From contig AGIQ01000002.1 in assembly GCA_000230935.2 (NCBI GenBank), forward strand, positions 1,550,001 through 1,614,000: a stretch of DNA of 64,000 nt, given 5' to 3'. Both the position numbers and the translations under genes were made by a program. Within the stretch, counting starts at the first letter, position 1; each line of letters starts with the position of its first letter. Source of the stretch: Mycolicibacterium rhodesiae JS60. GTDB lineage: Bacteria; Actinomycetota; Actinomycetes; Mycobacteriales; Mycobacteriaceae. Under the pieces are notes generated by a model. That model ran no database searches and was not told the origin of the DNA. It worked only from the letters and a program-made list of their open reading frames with translations. Shown here one piece after another: positions 18,193 to 27,472 of this stretch.

Positions 18193-18208
18193 TAGACGAT
18201 TTAGTCTA
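18193..18208. promoter_or_regulatory. TAGAC-N6-GTCTA operator, SDR genes
   Basis: Perfect box TAGACGATTTAGTCTA, 83 bp before the ATG of the first SDR. The spacer GATTTA is the same as in the second box at 6555. Confidence 0.7.
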
Positions 18209-18290
18209 TGGATCGCGGCGCCTCCGCTGCCACTCGATACAGTCCGCGATTGTGCCGATCGTCCGACACAACGAATGGAAGAAACAACGC

Positions 18291-19055
18291 ATGTCTGAAG
18301 CTAACAACCAGCGCGTGGCCATCGTGACCGGCGCGGCACGAGGCATCGGCGCCGCGGTGGCGACACGTCTCGCGGCCGATGGTCACGCCGTTGCCGTCGT
18401 CGACCTCGACGAGCAAGCGTGCAACTCGGTCGCCAAAGTGATCACCGACAGTGGTGGCACCGCTGTCGCGGTGGCGGCTGACGTCAGCGACGAAGCATCC
18501 GTCGCCGACGCGACAGCAGCAGTCGCAGACCAATTAGGAGGCCCGACGATTCTGGTCAATAACGCCGGCATCACTCGCGACAATGTATTGCGGAAGATGT
18601 CGGTGGACGACTGGGATGCAGTGGCTGCTGTCCATCTGCGGGGCAATTTCCTGTTCAGTAGAGCGGTCCAGTCCCATATGCGCGAAGCTGGTTGGGGCCG
18701 GATCGTGAATCTCTCGAGCATCTCGGCGCTCGGCAACTTCGGCCAAGTGAACTACGCGGCGGCCAAGGCAGGTGTCCAGGGCATCACCAAGACCTTGGCG
18801 ATCGAGTTGGGCCCGTACGGAGTCACGGTGAACGCGGTGGCGCCCGGCTTCATCGAATCTGAGATGACAGCGGCTACGGCGGCCCGCATGGGTGTGTCGT
18901 TCGACGAGTTCAAGGAAAAGTCCGCCGCCGACATCCCGGTTCGCCGCGTTGGCCAGCCCAAGGATATCGCGGCCGCGATCTCGTTTTTTGTTTCCGAGGA
19001 AGCATCCTTCGTCTCTGGCCAGGTTCTTTACGTCGCGGGCGGCCCAAAAGCGTGA
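18291..19055 (+). CDS. SDR oxidoreductase, 3-oxoacyl reductase-like
   Basis: A 254-residue classical short-chain dehydrogenase: cofactor motif TGAARGIG, NNAG, catalytic Ser in NLSSIS, YAAAK (Y-x3-K), and the C-terminal VSGQVLYVAGG. It resembles FabG-type 3-oxoacyl or 3-hydroxyacyl-CoA dehydrogenases. ATG 18291 has a GGAAG site upstream. It is first of two tandem SDR genes under the perfect TAGAC box. Confidence 0.92.
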   Translation: MSEANNQRVAIVTGAARGIGAAVATRLAADGHAVAVVDLDEQACNSVAKVITDSGGTAVAVAADVSDEASVADATAAVADQLGGPTILVNNAGITRDNVLRKMSVDDWDAVAAVHLRGNFLFSRAVQSHMREAGWGRIVNLSSISALGNFGQVNYAAAKAGVQGITKTLAIELGPYGVTVNAVAPGFIESEMTAATAARMGVSFDEFKEKSAADIPVRRVGQPKDIAAAISFFVSEEASFVSGQVLYVAGGPKA

Positions 19056-19118
19056 GTTAGGTCCGACCGCCAACACCCTAACCGGTTGTTAAAACCCATA
19101 TAGGAGAAGAGAAGTCAG

Positions 19119-19895
19119 ATGCAGGAGCTATTTTCAGTCCGGGGCAAGAAGGCCATTGTCACCGGCGGAACCCGCGGAATCGGATACATGATCGCCCAGG
19201 GCCTGCTCGAGGCTGGCGTTGAGGTCTTCATCACCTCGCGCAAGGCCGACGCGTGCGAGCAGGCCGCTGCCGAACTTGGAAAATTCGGCACAGTGCATGC
19301 GTTCGCCCGTGATCTCAGCCAGGAATCCGAATGCCGGCTTCTCGTGGAGGACGTGGAGAAGCTCACGGATTCGATCGACATCCTGGTCAACAACGCTGGA
19401 GCAAGTTGGGGGGCACCGATTGCGGACTATCCCGAATCCGGGTGGGACCGCGTCATGGATCTGAATGTCAAGGGACTCTTCAACGTAACGAGGTTCGCGC
19501 TTCCTCTGCTGGAGAAAGCCTCTACCCCAGAGGATCCGGCCCGGGTGATCAACATCGGTTCCATCGACGGCATCATCGTCCCGATCTTCAACAACTACGC
19601 ATACTCAGCGTCGAAGGCGGCGGTGCACCACCTCACCACCCACCTCGCCGCAGAGCTGGCTCCCACGATCCTCGTCAACGCGATCGCTCCGGGACCCTTC
19701 CCCTCGAAGATGATGGAGGCGAGCCTGCGTGACCATGGCGACGAAATACGCGCGATGACCCGCGTCGGTCGCGTTGGCACGCCGGAGGATATCGCAGCAG
19801 CGGTCATCTACCTATCCTCGCGGGCCACCACTTACATGGCGGGCGCGGTTATCCCGGTAGACGGCGGCATCAGCACGACGGGGCCAGCAAGCTGA
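19119..19895 (+). CDS. SDR oxidoreductase
   Basis: A 258-residue classical SDR with TGGTRGIG, NNAGASWGAP, a catalytic Ser in NIGSIDG, YSASK and PVDGGIS near the C-terminus. The SSI/SID loop and WGAP segment are typical of the gluconate-5-dehydrogenase/RhlG-like subgroup. It lies 63 bp after the first SDR with a strong AGGAGAAGAG site, so they are probably one operon handling successive or alternative alcohol/ketone steps. Confidence 0.9.
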   Translation: MQELFSVRGKKAIVTGGTRGIGYMIAQGLLEAGVEVFITSRKADACEQAAAELGKFGTVHAFARDLSQESECRLLVEDVEKLTDSIDILVNNAGASWGAPIADYPESGWDRVMDLNVKGLFNVTRFALPLLEKASTPEDPARVINIGSIDGIIVPIFNNYAYSASKAAVHHLTTHLAAELAPTILVNAIAPGPFPSKMMEASLRDHGDEIRAMTRVGRVGTPEDIAAAVIYLSSRATTYMAGAVIPVDGGISTTGPAS

Positions 19896-19940
19896 AAGGT
19901 GTGGCCCAGGATCAGCGGATGTCGACGCCACAGCGCATCG

Positions 19941-20591
19941 TCAGGCTGACAGTTGGAAGGCCTGCTGCAATTCGGCCACCGCATCGCCGGCGCCGTCGAA
20001 TTTCATGCGTCGAAGCGCCGCTTTGCGGCGAGCCGCATTCGGTGCCAGCCGGGCGGCGATCAGGTCATCTGCGGTCGTTTCTATGGTCACCGCGAGCGCA
20101 TCACGACCAGCCGTGAGCTCGCCGCCGTCGACCGAGAAATCGAAGCTACGCCCGTCGACGTTGACGCGGTATGAGGCGCGGATGTCGGCGGCACGTGCCG
20201 AGTCGAACCCCAGAAGTAGTCCAGCGAGGAATCCATTCAGGGGTGTGTGGGCAGCATTTACGTCAAATTGATCGATCCCGAAATGCGCGACCGCTTGAAT
20301 GACGGGGGTGATCTTGCGCCAGCCCGCGTCGGTGAGTTGGTACACGGTGCGGGCAATTGGCGGGGGCATCTCGGTGCGATTGATGAGGCCTGCCTGCTCC
20401 AACGCGCGAAGCCTGTCCGCGAGCAGGTTGGTGGCAATGCCCGGCAACTCGGAGCGCAAGTCGCTGTAGCGGCGGGATCCGCCCACCAGCTCGCGCAGAA
20501 TCAATAGAGTCCATCGCTCACCGATGATGTCCAAGCCCAGCGCGATGGGACAGTTCTGATTGTAGGTCTTGTGGACGGCCACGACCGACAT
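19941..20591 (-). CDS. HxlR-family regulator with SCP2-like C-domain
   Basis: 216 residues. The first about 105 residues form an HxlR winged helix: the N-terminal Cys in NQNCPIALGLDIIGERWTLL, SDLRSELPGIATNLLADRL, then the wing. Residues from about 125 (GFDSARAADIRASYRVNVDG...ETTADDLIAARL) look like an SCP2/sterol-carrier-like fold, presumably the ligand-sensing part. It is divergent from the Fe-S protein gene at 20877, which also ends in an SCP2 domain, so regulator and enzyme may bind related hydrophobic ligands. Confidence 0.8.
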   Translation of the reverse strand: MSVVAVHKTYNQNCPIALGLDIIGERWTLLILRELVGGSRRYSDLRSELPGIATNLLADRLRALEQAGLINRTEMPPPIARTVYQLTDAGWRKITPVIQAVAHFGIDQFDVNAAHTPLNGFLAGLLLGFDSARAADIRASYRVNVDGRSFDFSVDGGELTAGRDALAVTIETTADDLIAARLAPNAARRKAALRRMKFDGAGDAVAELQQAFQLSA

Positions 20592-20876
20592 CGTACCCGC
20601 TCAACCAGATGAAAGCGTTTTCTGTGTTAATGCTTGACAACATGTTCGTCGTTCTGAGGGGACATGCCGAGATGTGCTGAGGCAGTTCGCGCTGGGGGTG
20701 TGTCGCTGCGCCTTTCCTTGCTCCTGGCCCGCTCACTTGAGACATAATTTAAGTTCATATGGTTGCTTTTCTTGTCTATATCTTGGATCATCAGTACACC
20801 GGCAGCGCTCACCGGATGGCCTCCCATGGCTTCAACCCAGTGCGCCAACCCGATCCGCTCAAGAGAGGCGATCCTC

Positions 20877-22220
20877 GTGGCTAATCAGAACAAGCTCGAA
20901 GAGCATCCGACCGTTGTCAAGATGCGTGGGCAGGGTGGGGAAGTCCGGTCCACCGAGCCGCTGGACGAGGCGTGGTTGCGCCAGCTGTGTCTGGACGCAG
21001 GCGCTGACGATGTGGGGTTCGTGCACATCGACAACCCCGAAATCGCGGACCAAAGGGAGGATCTCGAGGCCGCGCTCCCAGGCGTGAAAGTCCTCATCAG
21101 CTTCGTGAGCCGAATGAACCGGGAGAATATCCGGACTCCGCGACGCTCGGTGGCCAACCTCGAGTTCCACCACACCGGCGACCACTCCGACGAGGTGAGC
21201 CGCACGATTGCGGACAAGCTCGAGGAGAGCGGTGTGCGGGCGATCACTCCCGCCATGGGATTCCCCATGGATATGGACACCTTCCCTCGCAAGATCTGGA
21301 TCGTCAGCCACAAACCCGTCGCCGTAGCAGCCGGGTTGGGGAAGATGGGCATCCACCGCAACGTCATTCATCCAAAGTTCGGGAACTTCATCCTGCTCGG
21401 CACGGTATTGATCGACAGGGAGGTCAGCACCTACTCCCAACCCCTCGACTACAACCCGTGCCTCGAATGCAAACTGTGCGTGAGCGCCTGCCCCACCGGG
21501 GCGATCGCCTCCGACGGGCACTTCGACTTCTCCGCCTGCTATACGCACAACTACCGAGAATTCATGGGCGGTTTCGGCAACCTTTTGGAACAAGTCGCCG
21601 AAAGTGACAGTGCCAAGGACTTCCGCTCCAAGGTCGAGAACACCGAGTCAGCGTCGTGGTGGCAGAGCTTGTCGTTTGGCGCCAATTACAAAGCCGCGTA
21701 CTGCATGTCGGTCTGCCCGGCAGGCGAGGACGTCATCGGGGCCTGGCTCAACGACCGCAAATCGCACCTCGCCGACGTGGTCCGCCCCCTGCAAGCCAAG
21801 GAAGAACCGGTGTACGTTCTCAAGGGATCCGACGCCGAAGCCCACGTAACCAAACGGTATCCACATAAGCGGATCAGGCACGTAAGCCAGAGCTTGCGCG
21901 CTTCCAGCATCGACGGCTTGGTCGAAGGACTGCCGCTCATCTTCCAACGTGGGCAAGCCAAAGACGCGTCCGTGCTGTACCACTTCCACTTCACCGGCGC
22001 CGAGCCCCGGAAGATCACTGTGACCATTCGCGACGGAGCAGTCGATGTGGCCGAGGGATACCACGGCACCCCCGATATCCGGGTCACCGCTGATTCGACC
22101 ACCTGGCTACGCTTCCTGAACAAACAGGCATCGCTGCCCTGGGCGTTGGTGACGCGACGCATCAAGCTCAAGGGCTCACCGAAACACCTGCTGTTTTTCG
22201 CGCGCTGTTTCCCGACGTGA
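20877..22220 (+). CDS. QueG/RdhA-like double Fe-S protein with SCP2 tail
   Basis: 447 residues from GTG 20877 (AGAGAGG site upstream). The central AGLGKMGIHRNVI followed by LLGTVLID matches the cobalamin-binding core shared by epoxyqueuosine reductase QueG and reductive dehalogenases. A ferredoxin-like module follows with CLECKLCVSACP (C195, C198, C201, C205), then C221 and C276/C280. Residues from about 345 to the end form an SCP2-type lipid-binding domain. There is no Tat signal, so it is cytosolic. It is probably a corrinoid-dependent reductase acting on a hydrophobic substrate, with electrons from the reductase encoded 57 bp downstream. Cobalamin binding is inferred, not shown. Confidence 0.7.
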   Translation: MANQNKLEEHPTVVKMRGQGGEVRSTEPLDEAWLRQLCLDAGADDVGFVHIDNPEIADQREDLEAALPGVKVLISFVSRMNRENIRTPRRSVANLEFHHTGDHSDEVSRTIADKLEESGVRAITPAMGFPMDMDTFPRKIWIVSHKPVAVAAGLGKMGIHRNVIHPKFGNFILLGTVLIDREVSTYSQPLDYNPCLECKLCVSACPTGAIASDGHFDFSACYTHNYREFMGGFGNLLEQVAESDSAKDFRSKVENTESASWWQSLSFGANYKAAYCMSVCPAGEDVIGAWLNDRKSHLADVVRPLQAKEEPVYVLKGSDAEAHVTKRYPHKRIRHVSQSLRASSIDGLVEGLPLIFQRGQAKDASVLYHFHFTGAEPRKITVTIRDGAVDVAEGYHGTPDIRVTADSTTWLRFLNKQASLPWALVTRRIKLKGSPKHLLFFARCFPT

Positions 22221-22277
22221 TCGGCGCCGAAGAACACTGACTCCAGAACCCTAACCACCAGCCGAGAAGGACCGTCC

Positions 22278-23240
22278 ATGAACACATTCCGCAAGGAGGT
22301 CACCCGCGACCTTGTGTTGGACAGCAAGTCAGAAGTGGCCGACGGGATCGTGATGCTGATCATGCGTGATCCACTGGGGCGGCCAGTGCCAGCGTGGAGG
22401 CCCGGCGCACACATCGACTTGATTCTGCGCGATGACCTGGTCAGACGGTATTCGTTGTGCAGCGATCCTGCCGATCGGTCCCACCTTCGGATCGCGGTGC
22501 TGCGCGAACCGAAGAGCCGAGGCGGATCACGCTATGTACACGACGAGTTGGTCGAGGGGCAAAGAATCCGTATTCGCGGTCCGCGGAACAACTTCGAGTT
22601 CGTGCCCGAGAAGCGCTACATATTCATTGCCGGTGGAATCGGAATCACTCCGATTCTGCCCATGCTGGCGCTGGCCGAAGAGCAGGGTGCCAAATGGCAA
22701 CTCGTCTATGGGGGTCGGACACGCTCATCGATGGCCTTCCGCGACGAATTGCAGCAGGCCTACGGCAAGCGGGTGGACGTCCGCCCACAGGACGAGTACG
22801 GACTACTGGACCTGAAATCATTGCTCGGCCGTCGGAAAAGGCGGACAGCCATCTACTGTTGCGGACCTGAACCCCTGCTCAACGCCGTCGAGTCGGCCAG
22901 CGCGCACTGGCCGGAAGGAGCCCTACACGTCGAACGCTTCGCGCCCAAGAAGACCGATAGTTCCGGCGTCGACGAAGCATTCGAGGTCGAACTCGCGCTG
23001 ACCGGCCAGACCGTGACCATCCCCGCGGACGTGTCGGTTCTCGATGCCATGGAGGATGCCGGCGTTTCGATCATGTCCTCGTGCGAGGAGGGCGTCTGCG
23101 GCACATGCGAAGTCGCTGTGCTGTCGGGGGCGATCGACCACCGTGACTCCGTGCTCACCGAGCGGGAGCGCGCCGCCGGCGACAAGATGATGGCGTGCGT
23201 CTCCCGCGCACGGGGGCCTCGCATCATCCTCGATCTTTAG
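22278..23240 (+). CDS. Phthalate-dioxygenase-reductase-type oxidoreductase
   Basis: 320 residues in the order flavin (R57-R-Y-S-L motif), NAD (GGIGITP, 119-125) and C-terminal plant-type [2Fe-2S] ferredoxin (C269, C274, C277, C307). It passes electrons from NAD(P)H through flavin and 2Fe-2S to a partner protein. There is no oxygenase component nearby; the adjacent partner is the QueG/RdhA-like Fe-S protein in the same operon, which suggests an unusual oxygen-independent use. ATG 22278. Confidence 0.88.
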   Translation: MNTFRKEVTRDLVLDSKSEVADGIVMLIMRDPLGRPVPAWRPGAHIDLILRDDLVRRYSLCSDPADRSHLRIAVLREPKSRGGSRYVHDELVEGQRIRIRGPRNNFEFVPEKRYIFIAGGIGITPILPMLALAEEQGAKWQLVYGGRTRSSMAFRDELQQAYGKRVDVRPQDEYGLLDLKSLLGRRKRRTAIYCCGPEPLLNAVESASAHWPEGALHVERFAPKKTDSSGVDEAFEVELALTGQTVTIPADVSVLDAMEDAGVSIMSSCEEGVCGTCEVAVLSGAIDHRDSVLTERERAAGDKMMACVSRARGPRIILDL

Positions 23241-23320
23241 TTCGGCGTTTGCTCCAAGGCCGCTCCTCAAGCCGCCTGCTCGGCGCTCGGGGCGACAACG
23301 ACCGCAATAGAGTGGTTGGT

Positions 23321-26300
23321 TCAGATCGAGCCTGAATCAGCATCGGACGGTCGAGGCTCGGGCCCGTCATCGAGTTCGGCTTCGAGTCCAAGCCGGATCG
23401 CCTCGTCGAAACTCAGTGCGCCGCCCTCTTGATGAGCCAAGTCGAATTCCCTTGTTCCGAGCGCGATCTGAGTGAGCCTCACACCTTCGTCGTGATGAAT
23501 GTATAGGTGGGCGAACGGAACACTCGCGCTTCCGACGGCACGCGAGAGCCCGGCCGCAGCACCCAGCATCACCGCTGCGACGCGGGCGCCGCCAGTCTCG
23601 GCGGCGATCCAGGCCAGCGTCTCCAAGCAATAGGCGGCGGTGCGCCGGTCGTTCACTACTCGGACCAACTCGAGGCTCTGCCGCAGCAGCCGTATCGCGT
23701 CTTGCCCCTCGCCGCTACGCCACTTGGCCACTCCCATGGACAACAGGGCAAGACTCCGGTACATCGACTCCCCGTGAGACTCCGAAAGTGCAAGCGCCGC
23801 TTCATAGCAGGTGACCGCCGCGCCTGAATCGCCGCGCAATTCCTGCGCCCAGCCGAGAACTATCAACGCGCCAGCGCGCATCGTCGGGTTGATGTGCTCG
23901 TCGATGGCGTCCTGCAGGCATGCGCACGCGTGGTCGAGTTGGCCAGAGGCGATCGCGGCGAACCCGTCGCAGACGGCGACTGCGGCCCGGGCGACAGGAT
24001 CAGCTGTCCGCAGCACCAGCTCTCGGCCCTCTGCGGCCAGCGCGGTCGCCGCGGCTATGTCACCTTGGGTGGCTGCGATCATGCACGCGGCGTACAGGGC
24101 CCGCGCGCGAGCAGTAGTCGGGGCTTTCGGTGCAGCGGCGAGCGCGCGGTCGAGCCATCGGCGTGCCTCACTGAACGGTCCGCGCAAGAACCAGAATTGA
24201 TGGAGGTCGGCGACGAAATCCAGGGCGGCCTGGCCTCCCTCGGAGATGCTGAACTCCAATGCCTCCCGCAGATTGGACAGCTCGTGCTGCACCCGGTCCA
24301 GCCACTGAACTTGGCTGGCGCTGAACCATCCGGCCTCGGCGTCGTGCGCCAACTGGCGGTACCAATCGCAGTGTCGCCGCCGCAGTTGCGCGTACTCGTC
24401 GGTCCGGTCGAGCCGCTCCCTTCCATAGTCGCGGAGGGTGTCAAGTAGGCGGAGTCGGACCACACCGTGTTCTTCGGTTCGGAGCAGAATCGACTTGTCG
24501 ACGAGCGAGGACACCACATCGAGAAAGTCGTCCGACGACAGATTGTCGCCGCAAATCGATTCTGCTGCTTGGAGTTCGAAGCTTCCGGAGAACACCGACA
24601 GCCGTTCCCACAATCGCTTTTCCTCAGGGGTGCACAAGTCATAGCTCCACCCGATGCTCCAGGACAGCGTCTGTTGACGCGTTGGCGCATGTCGACTGCC
24701 GCGAGTCAGCAGCGCGAATCGGTCAGACAGACGGTCCAGGACTTGTTCGGGCGACATCGCCCGCAACCGTGCCGCCGCCAGCTCGATCGCCAGCGGCAAA
24801 CCGTCTAGCCGCGAACAGATCTGGGCGATGGTGGGCGTGTTCGCGGTAGTGAGCGCAAAGCCGGGCACCGCAGTGGCGGCCCGCTCGGCAAACAGCGCCA
24901 CCGCGTCATTGCCGGGCCCGAGAGGAGGTGTTGGCTCGGAGTCTGCTCCCGGACAGGGCAGCGGTGCCAGCGGTAGGACAGTCTCGCCGCCGATGCCGAG
25001 CGCCTCGCGGCTGGTCGACAGGATGCGAATCTCGGGGCAGGACCGCAGGAGCGTTTCAGCGAGCTTGGCCGCCTCGTCGACCACTTGCTCGCAATTGTCG
25101 AGCACGAGCAGCAGCTGGCGAGTAGCCAAGAACTCAATCAAGACCTCGGCAGGTGATCTGGCGGACCGGTCACGGACTCCGAGTGTCGCCGTCACCACGT
25201 CGATCAACAGTGATCCGTCGCGCAGTTCACCCAGTTCGACCAACCACACGCCGTCGGGGAAGTCGGTCCGCACCTCGCTGGCAATCCGGAGCGCCATGCG
25301 CGTCTTGCCCACCCCACCGATCCCTGTCAATGTCACGAGACGGCCTGCTGACAGTGCCTTCTGCGCCTCCGACAGCTCGCTTCGGCGACCGACGAAGCTC
25401 GTCAGCTCCAGCGGCATGTTGCCAAGGGTCCGGCCAGTTCTGCCGGATTTGGCACCTTGCCGCGCGGGTTGTTCAGCTTGGGGCTCGCTGCGCAGCGCCA
25501 TCTCGTCGACGGGGAGGCCATGGCGGCGCTGCACACGTTGGATCTCCGTACACAGCTCGACGACGGACGGCCGGTCGCGCGGATCGCGCGCCATTGCCAT
25601 CTCGACCAGAGCCGCGACGTCGTCGGGAACGCCGTTCTCGCGCAAATCCGGTGCCGACTCGCTGGCGATCCGCAAGAACTGCGCGACCACCTGCTCGCCG
25701 CTGCGGCGCTCGAACGCCGCGTGCCCGGTCAATGCGGCGAACAGGGTGGCACCAAGTCCGTAGATGTCGGATGCCGGGCTCGGCGCACCACCACTGAGGA
25801 TCTCGGGGGCGGTGAACGCCGGCGATCCGGTGAACACCCCAGTCGCGGTCTTGAATCCCCCTGTGACATGTGCGATTCCGAAGTCGCTCAACGCCGGTTC
25901 ACCGAAGTCGGTGTACAAGATGTTCGCCGGCTTGATATCCCGATGCAGAATTCCCGCGCGGTGCGCAGTCTCCAGCGCGCCGGCCAACTTTACTCCGAGT
26001 TGGAGTACCTCATCGTGCGCCAAGGCGCCGTGCTCGCGGATCCGTATGTCCAGCGAGCCGTGGCGGTGGTACTGCATCACGAGATACGGATAACCGCTCG
26101 AAGTTTCACCGACCTGCAGTACGCCGACGATGTTGGGATGACCGGTGAGCACGCCCATTGCGCGTTGCTCACGAAGGAAGCGGTCCCGGTCCTCGTCCAG
26201 CTGGGTGGTGAGCACCTTGACCGCAACCATGCGGTCCAGTGCCGCTTGATTGCACCGAAATACGATCCCGAAACCACCACGGCCGACTTCCTCGGCGTCG

Positions 26301-26404
26301 CGGAACCCGGCCGCGCTCAACTCCGAAACGACGGCAGTGCCGACGTCGCGCTGCGTCTCGAGCGGATCGCTGTTCATCACCGGCTTCCTGGATGAGTTGA
26401 GCAT
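23321..26404 (-). CDS. PknK-like Ser/Thr kinase fused to ATPase/TPR regulator
   Basis: 1027 residues. Kinase domain about 36-290: GRGGFGIVF, Lys63, HRDIKPANI with Asp156, DFG with Asp174 and an APE segment, all intact. A NB-ARC/AAA-type ATPase follows (GIGGVGKT, LLLVLDN, LSTSREALG), then a long TPR-like helical region to the end. The layout and size match mycobacterial PknK, which acts with the AraC-type VirS; an AraC of the same type lies at 6607. There is no transmembrane segment, so it is cytosolic. ATG 26377 is an alternative start. It is convergent to the reductase gene. Confidence 0.85.
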   Translation of the reverse strand: MLNSSRKPVMNSDPLETQRDVGTAVVSELSAAGFRDAEEVGRGGFGIVFRCNQAALDRMVAVKVLTTQLDEDRDRFLREQRAMGVLTGHPNIVGVLQVGETSSGYPYLVMQYHRHGSLDIRIREHGALAHDEVLQLGVKLAGALETAHRAGILHRDIKPANILYTDFGEPALSDFGIAHVTGGFKTATGVFTGSPAFTAPEILSGGAPSPASDIYGLGATLFAALTGHAAFERRSGEQVVAQFLRIASESAPDLRENGVPDDVAALVEMAMARDPRDRPSVVELCTEIQRVQRRHGLPVDEMALRSEPQAEQPARQGAKSGRTGRTLGNMPLELTSFVGRRSELSEAQKALSAGRLVTLTGIGGVGKTRMALRIASEVRTDFPDGVWLVELGELRDGSLLIDVVTATLGVRDRSARSPAEVLIEFLATRQLLLVLDNCEQVVDEAAKLAETLLRSCPEIRILSTSREALGIGGETVLPLAPLPCPGADSEPTPPLGPGNDAVALFAERAATAVPGFALTTANTPTIAQICSRLDGLPLAIELAAARLRAMSPEQVLDRLSDRFALLTRGSRHAPTRQQTLSWSIGWSYDLCTPEEKRLWERLSVFSGSFELQAAESICGDNLSSDDFLDVVSSLVDKSILLRTEEHGVVRLRLLDTLRDYGRERLDRTDEYAQLRRRHCDWYRQLAHDAEAGWFSASQVQWLDRVQHELSNLREALEFSISEGGQAALDFVADLHQFWFLRGPFSEARRWLDRALAAAPKAPTTARARALYAACMIAATQGDIAAATALAAEGRELVLRTADPVARAAVAVCDGFAAIASGQLDHACACLQDAIDEHINPTMRAGALIVLGWAQELRGDSGAAVTCYEAALALSESHGESMYRSLALLSMGVAKWRSGEGQDAIRLLRQSLELVRVVNDRRTAAYCLETLAWIAAETGGARVAAVMLGAAAGLSRAVGSASVPFAHLYIHHDEGVRLTQIALGTREFDLAHQEGGALSFDEAIRLGLEAELDDGPEPRPSDADSGSI

Positions 26405-26785
26405 AACGCCGGAGCAACCAGGGAACTAGTTGCGTCTTCGGGAGCTGCCCGGTTGCTCGGCTCGGCCGCCGATGACATGCCGGTGTCGCCGTAGCCCAGG
26501 CGAATGTGTCGCTGATTCGCAAGGCTGGCCAGGCGCGGCGAAATTCGGCAAAATTATTGTGGGCGAACAGATTTGGGTTGTGCCGGGTTGGCCGAGTCGG
26601 GGCGCCACCTGCTGTGCTGCCCTGCGCCCCATCGGTGCAGGTGGCCAGAATCCTCCGGTAGCCCTGGGCGGCGTATCGCGCCAGTGTGCCCCGGCTTGGC
26701 TCGATCGTCACCCGGGTGCGCGTGCACGACCATCACGGCGGGACGGTCGGTAATGCGCGTGCGACGGTGCGGATGGCCGGTCATC
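26405..26785. other. Non-coding or decayed stretch
   Basis: No recognisable gene; it holds the promoter of the kinase gene on the minus strand and runs into TetR remnants on the plus strand. Confidence 0.5.
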
Positions 26786-27364
26786 GCAGATTTCGCGTCC
26801 AAAGATGACTTGGTGGCCACCGTGGTTGCCGATCAATCGCGTGCCCGGGGTGAGCGTCTACGCGTATTACCGCCCGGGGAGTCCGGTCTCGAGCAGTTCG
26901 TGCGTGATTACCCTTTTCGGCCGAGCGTCGCGTTGACCGACCGGCGGCGCGCCGACGAGGTCCTCGAACAAGGCGTTAGGAACGGGCTGGCTGTGCTCGG
27001 CGCCGCGCATCACAGCTGCTGAGCGGTGTTCTCGAGGCCGCCTGCCGGCGGCTGTCGATCGGACGCACTGTCCCGGTGGTAGGACAGCGCGTCCTCTACG
27101 GAACTGCAACCGGTTGTTTCTAGGATCCGCCACGAAGATGAGAAGAATCCGGCCGTCATTTCACTGAGAATCCGGCAAATCCGCAGCTAGAGGCATCGCC
27201 GGCCGTTCCCGAAGAATGTGAACCAATTGTTCATCCGAACGACCGCCAGGACCGGGTCGGCTGACCACCGAGCAAGTGACCGGCTTTGCCCGGACGACCT
27301 CGCCAACCCCGTACTTGCGCTGAATCAGGGATCGTTCCTGCTGACCTTGTCGACTCGCGCTTAG
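26786..27364 (+). pseudogene. Decayed TetR-family gene
   Basis: Two disconnected frames carry TetR-like sequence. At 26786 ADFASKDDLVATVV resembles the end of a TetR HTH (HF-SKDDL). At 27275-27364 the frame SDRLCPDDLANPVLALNQGS then FLLTLSTRA and stop matches the C-terminus of the NemR-like TetR at 1071 (DRSAEDLADAVLSLIQGS, VITLSTRD). The HTH start and the middle are lost. It is a dead relative of the island regulator, or two fragments of different TetR genes. Confidence 0.5.
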
Positions 27365-27472
27365 CGCAGGGTAACGTTGGAGGCGGTCCGTTCTCGCAAG
27401 ATGTCCGCGGATCGACCGGCCTGCTGCGTGAGGAACGCCAATGAATCAACGTGCTACCGCAGCAGTATCCCG

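Noticed and set aside
22278..23240. Reductase of a Rieske dioxygenase
   Set aside because: No oxygenase alpha or beta subunit or Rieske motif anywhere in the island.
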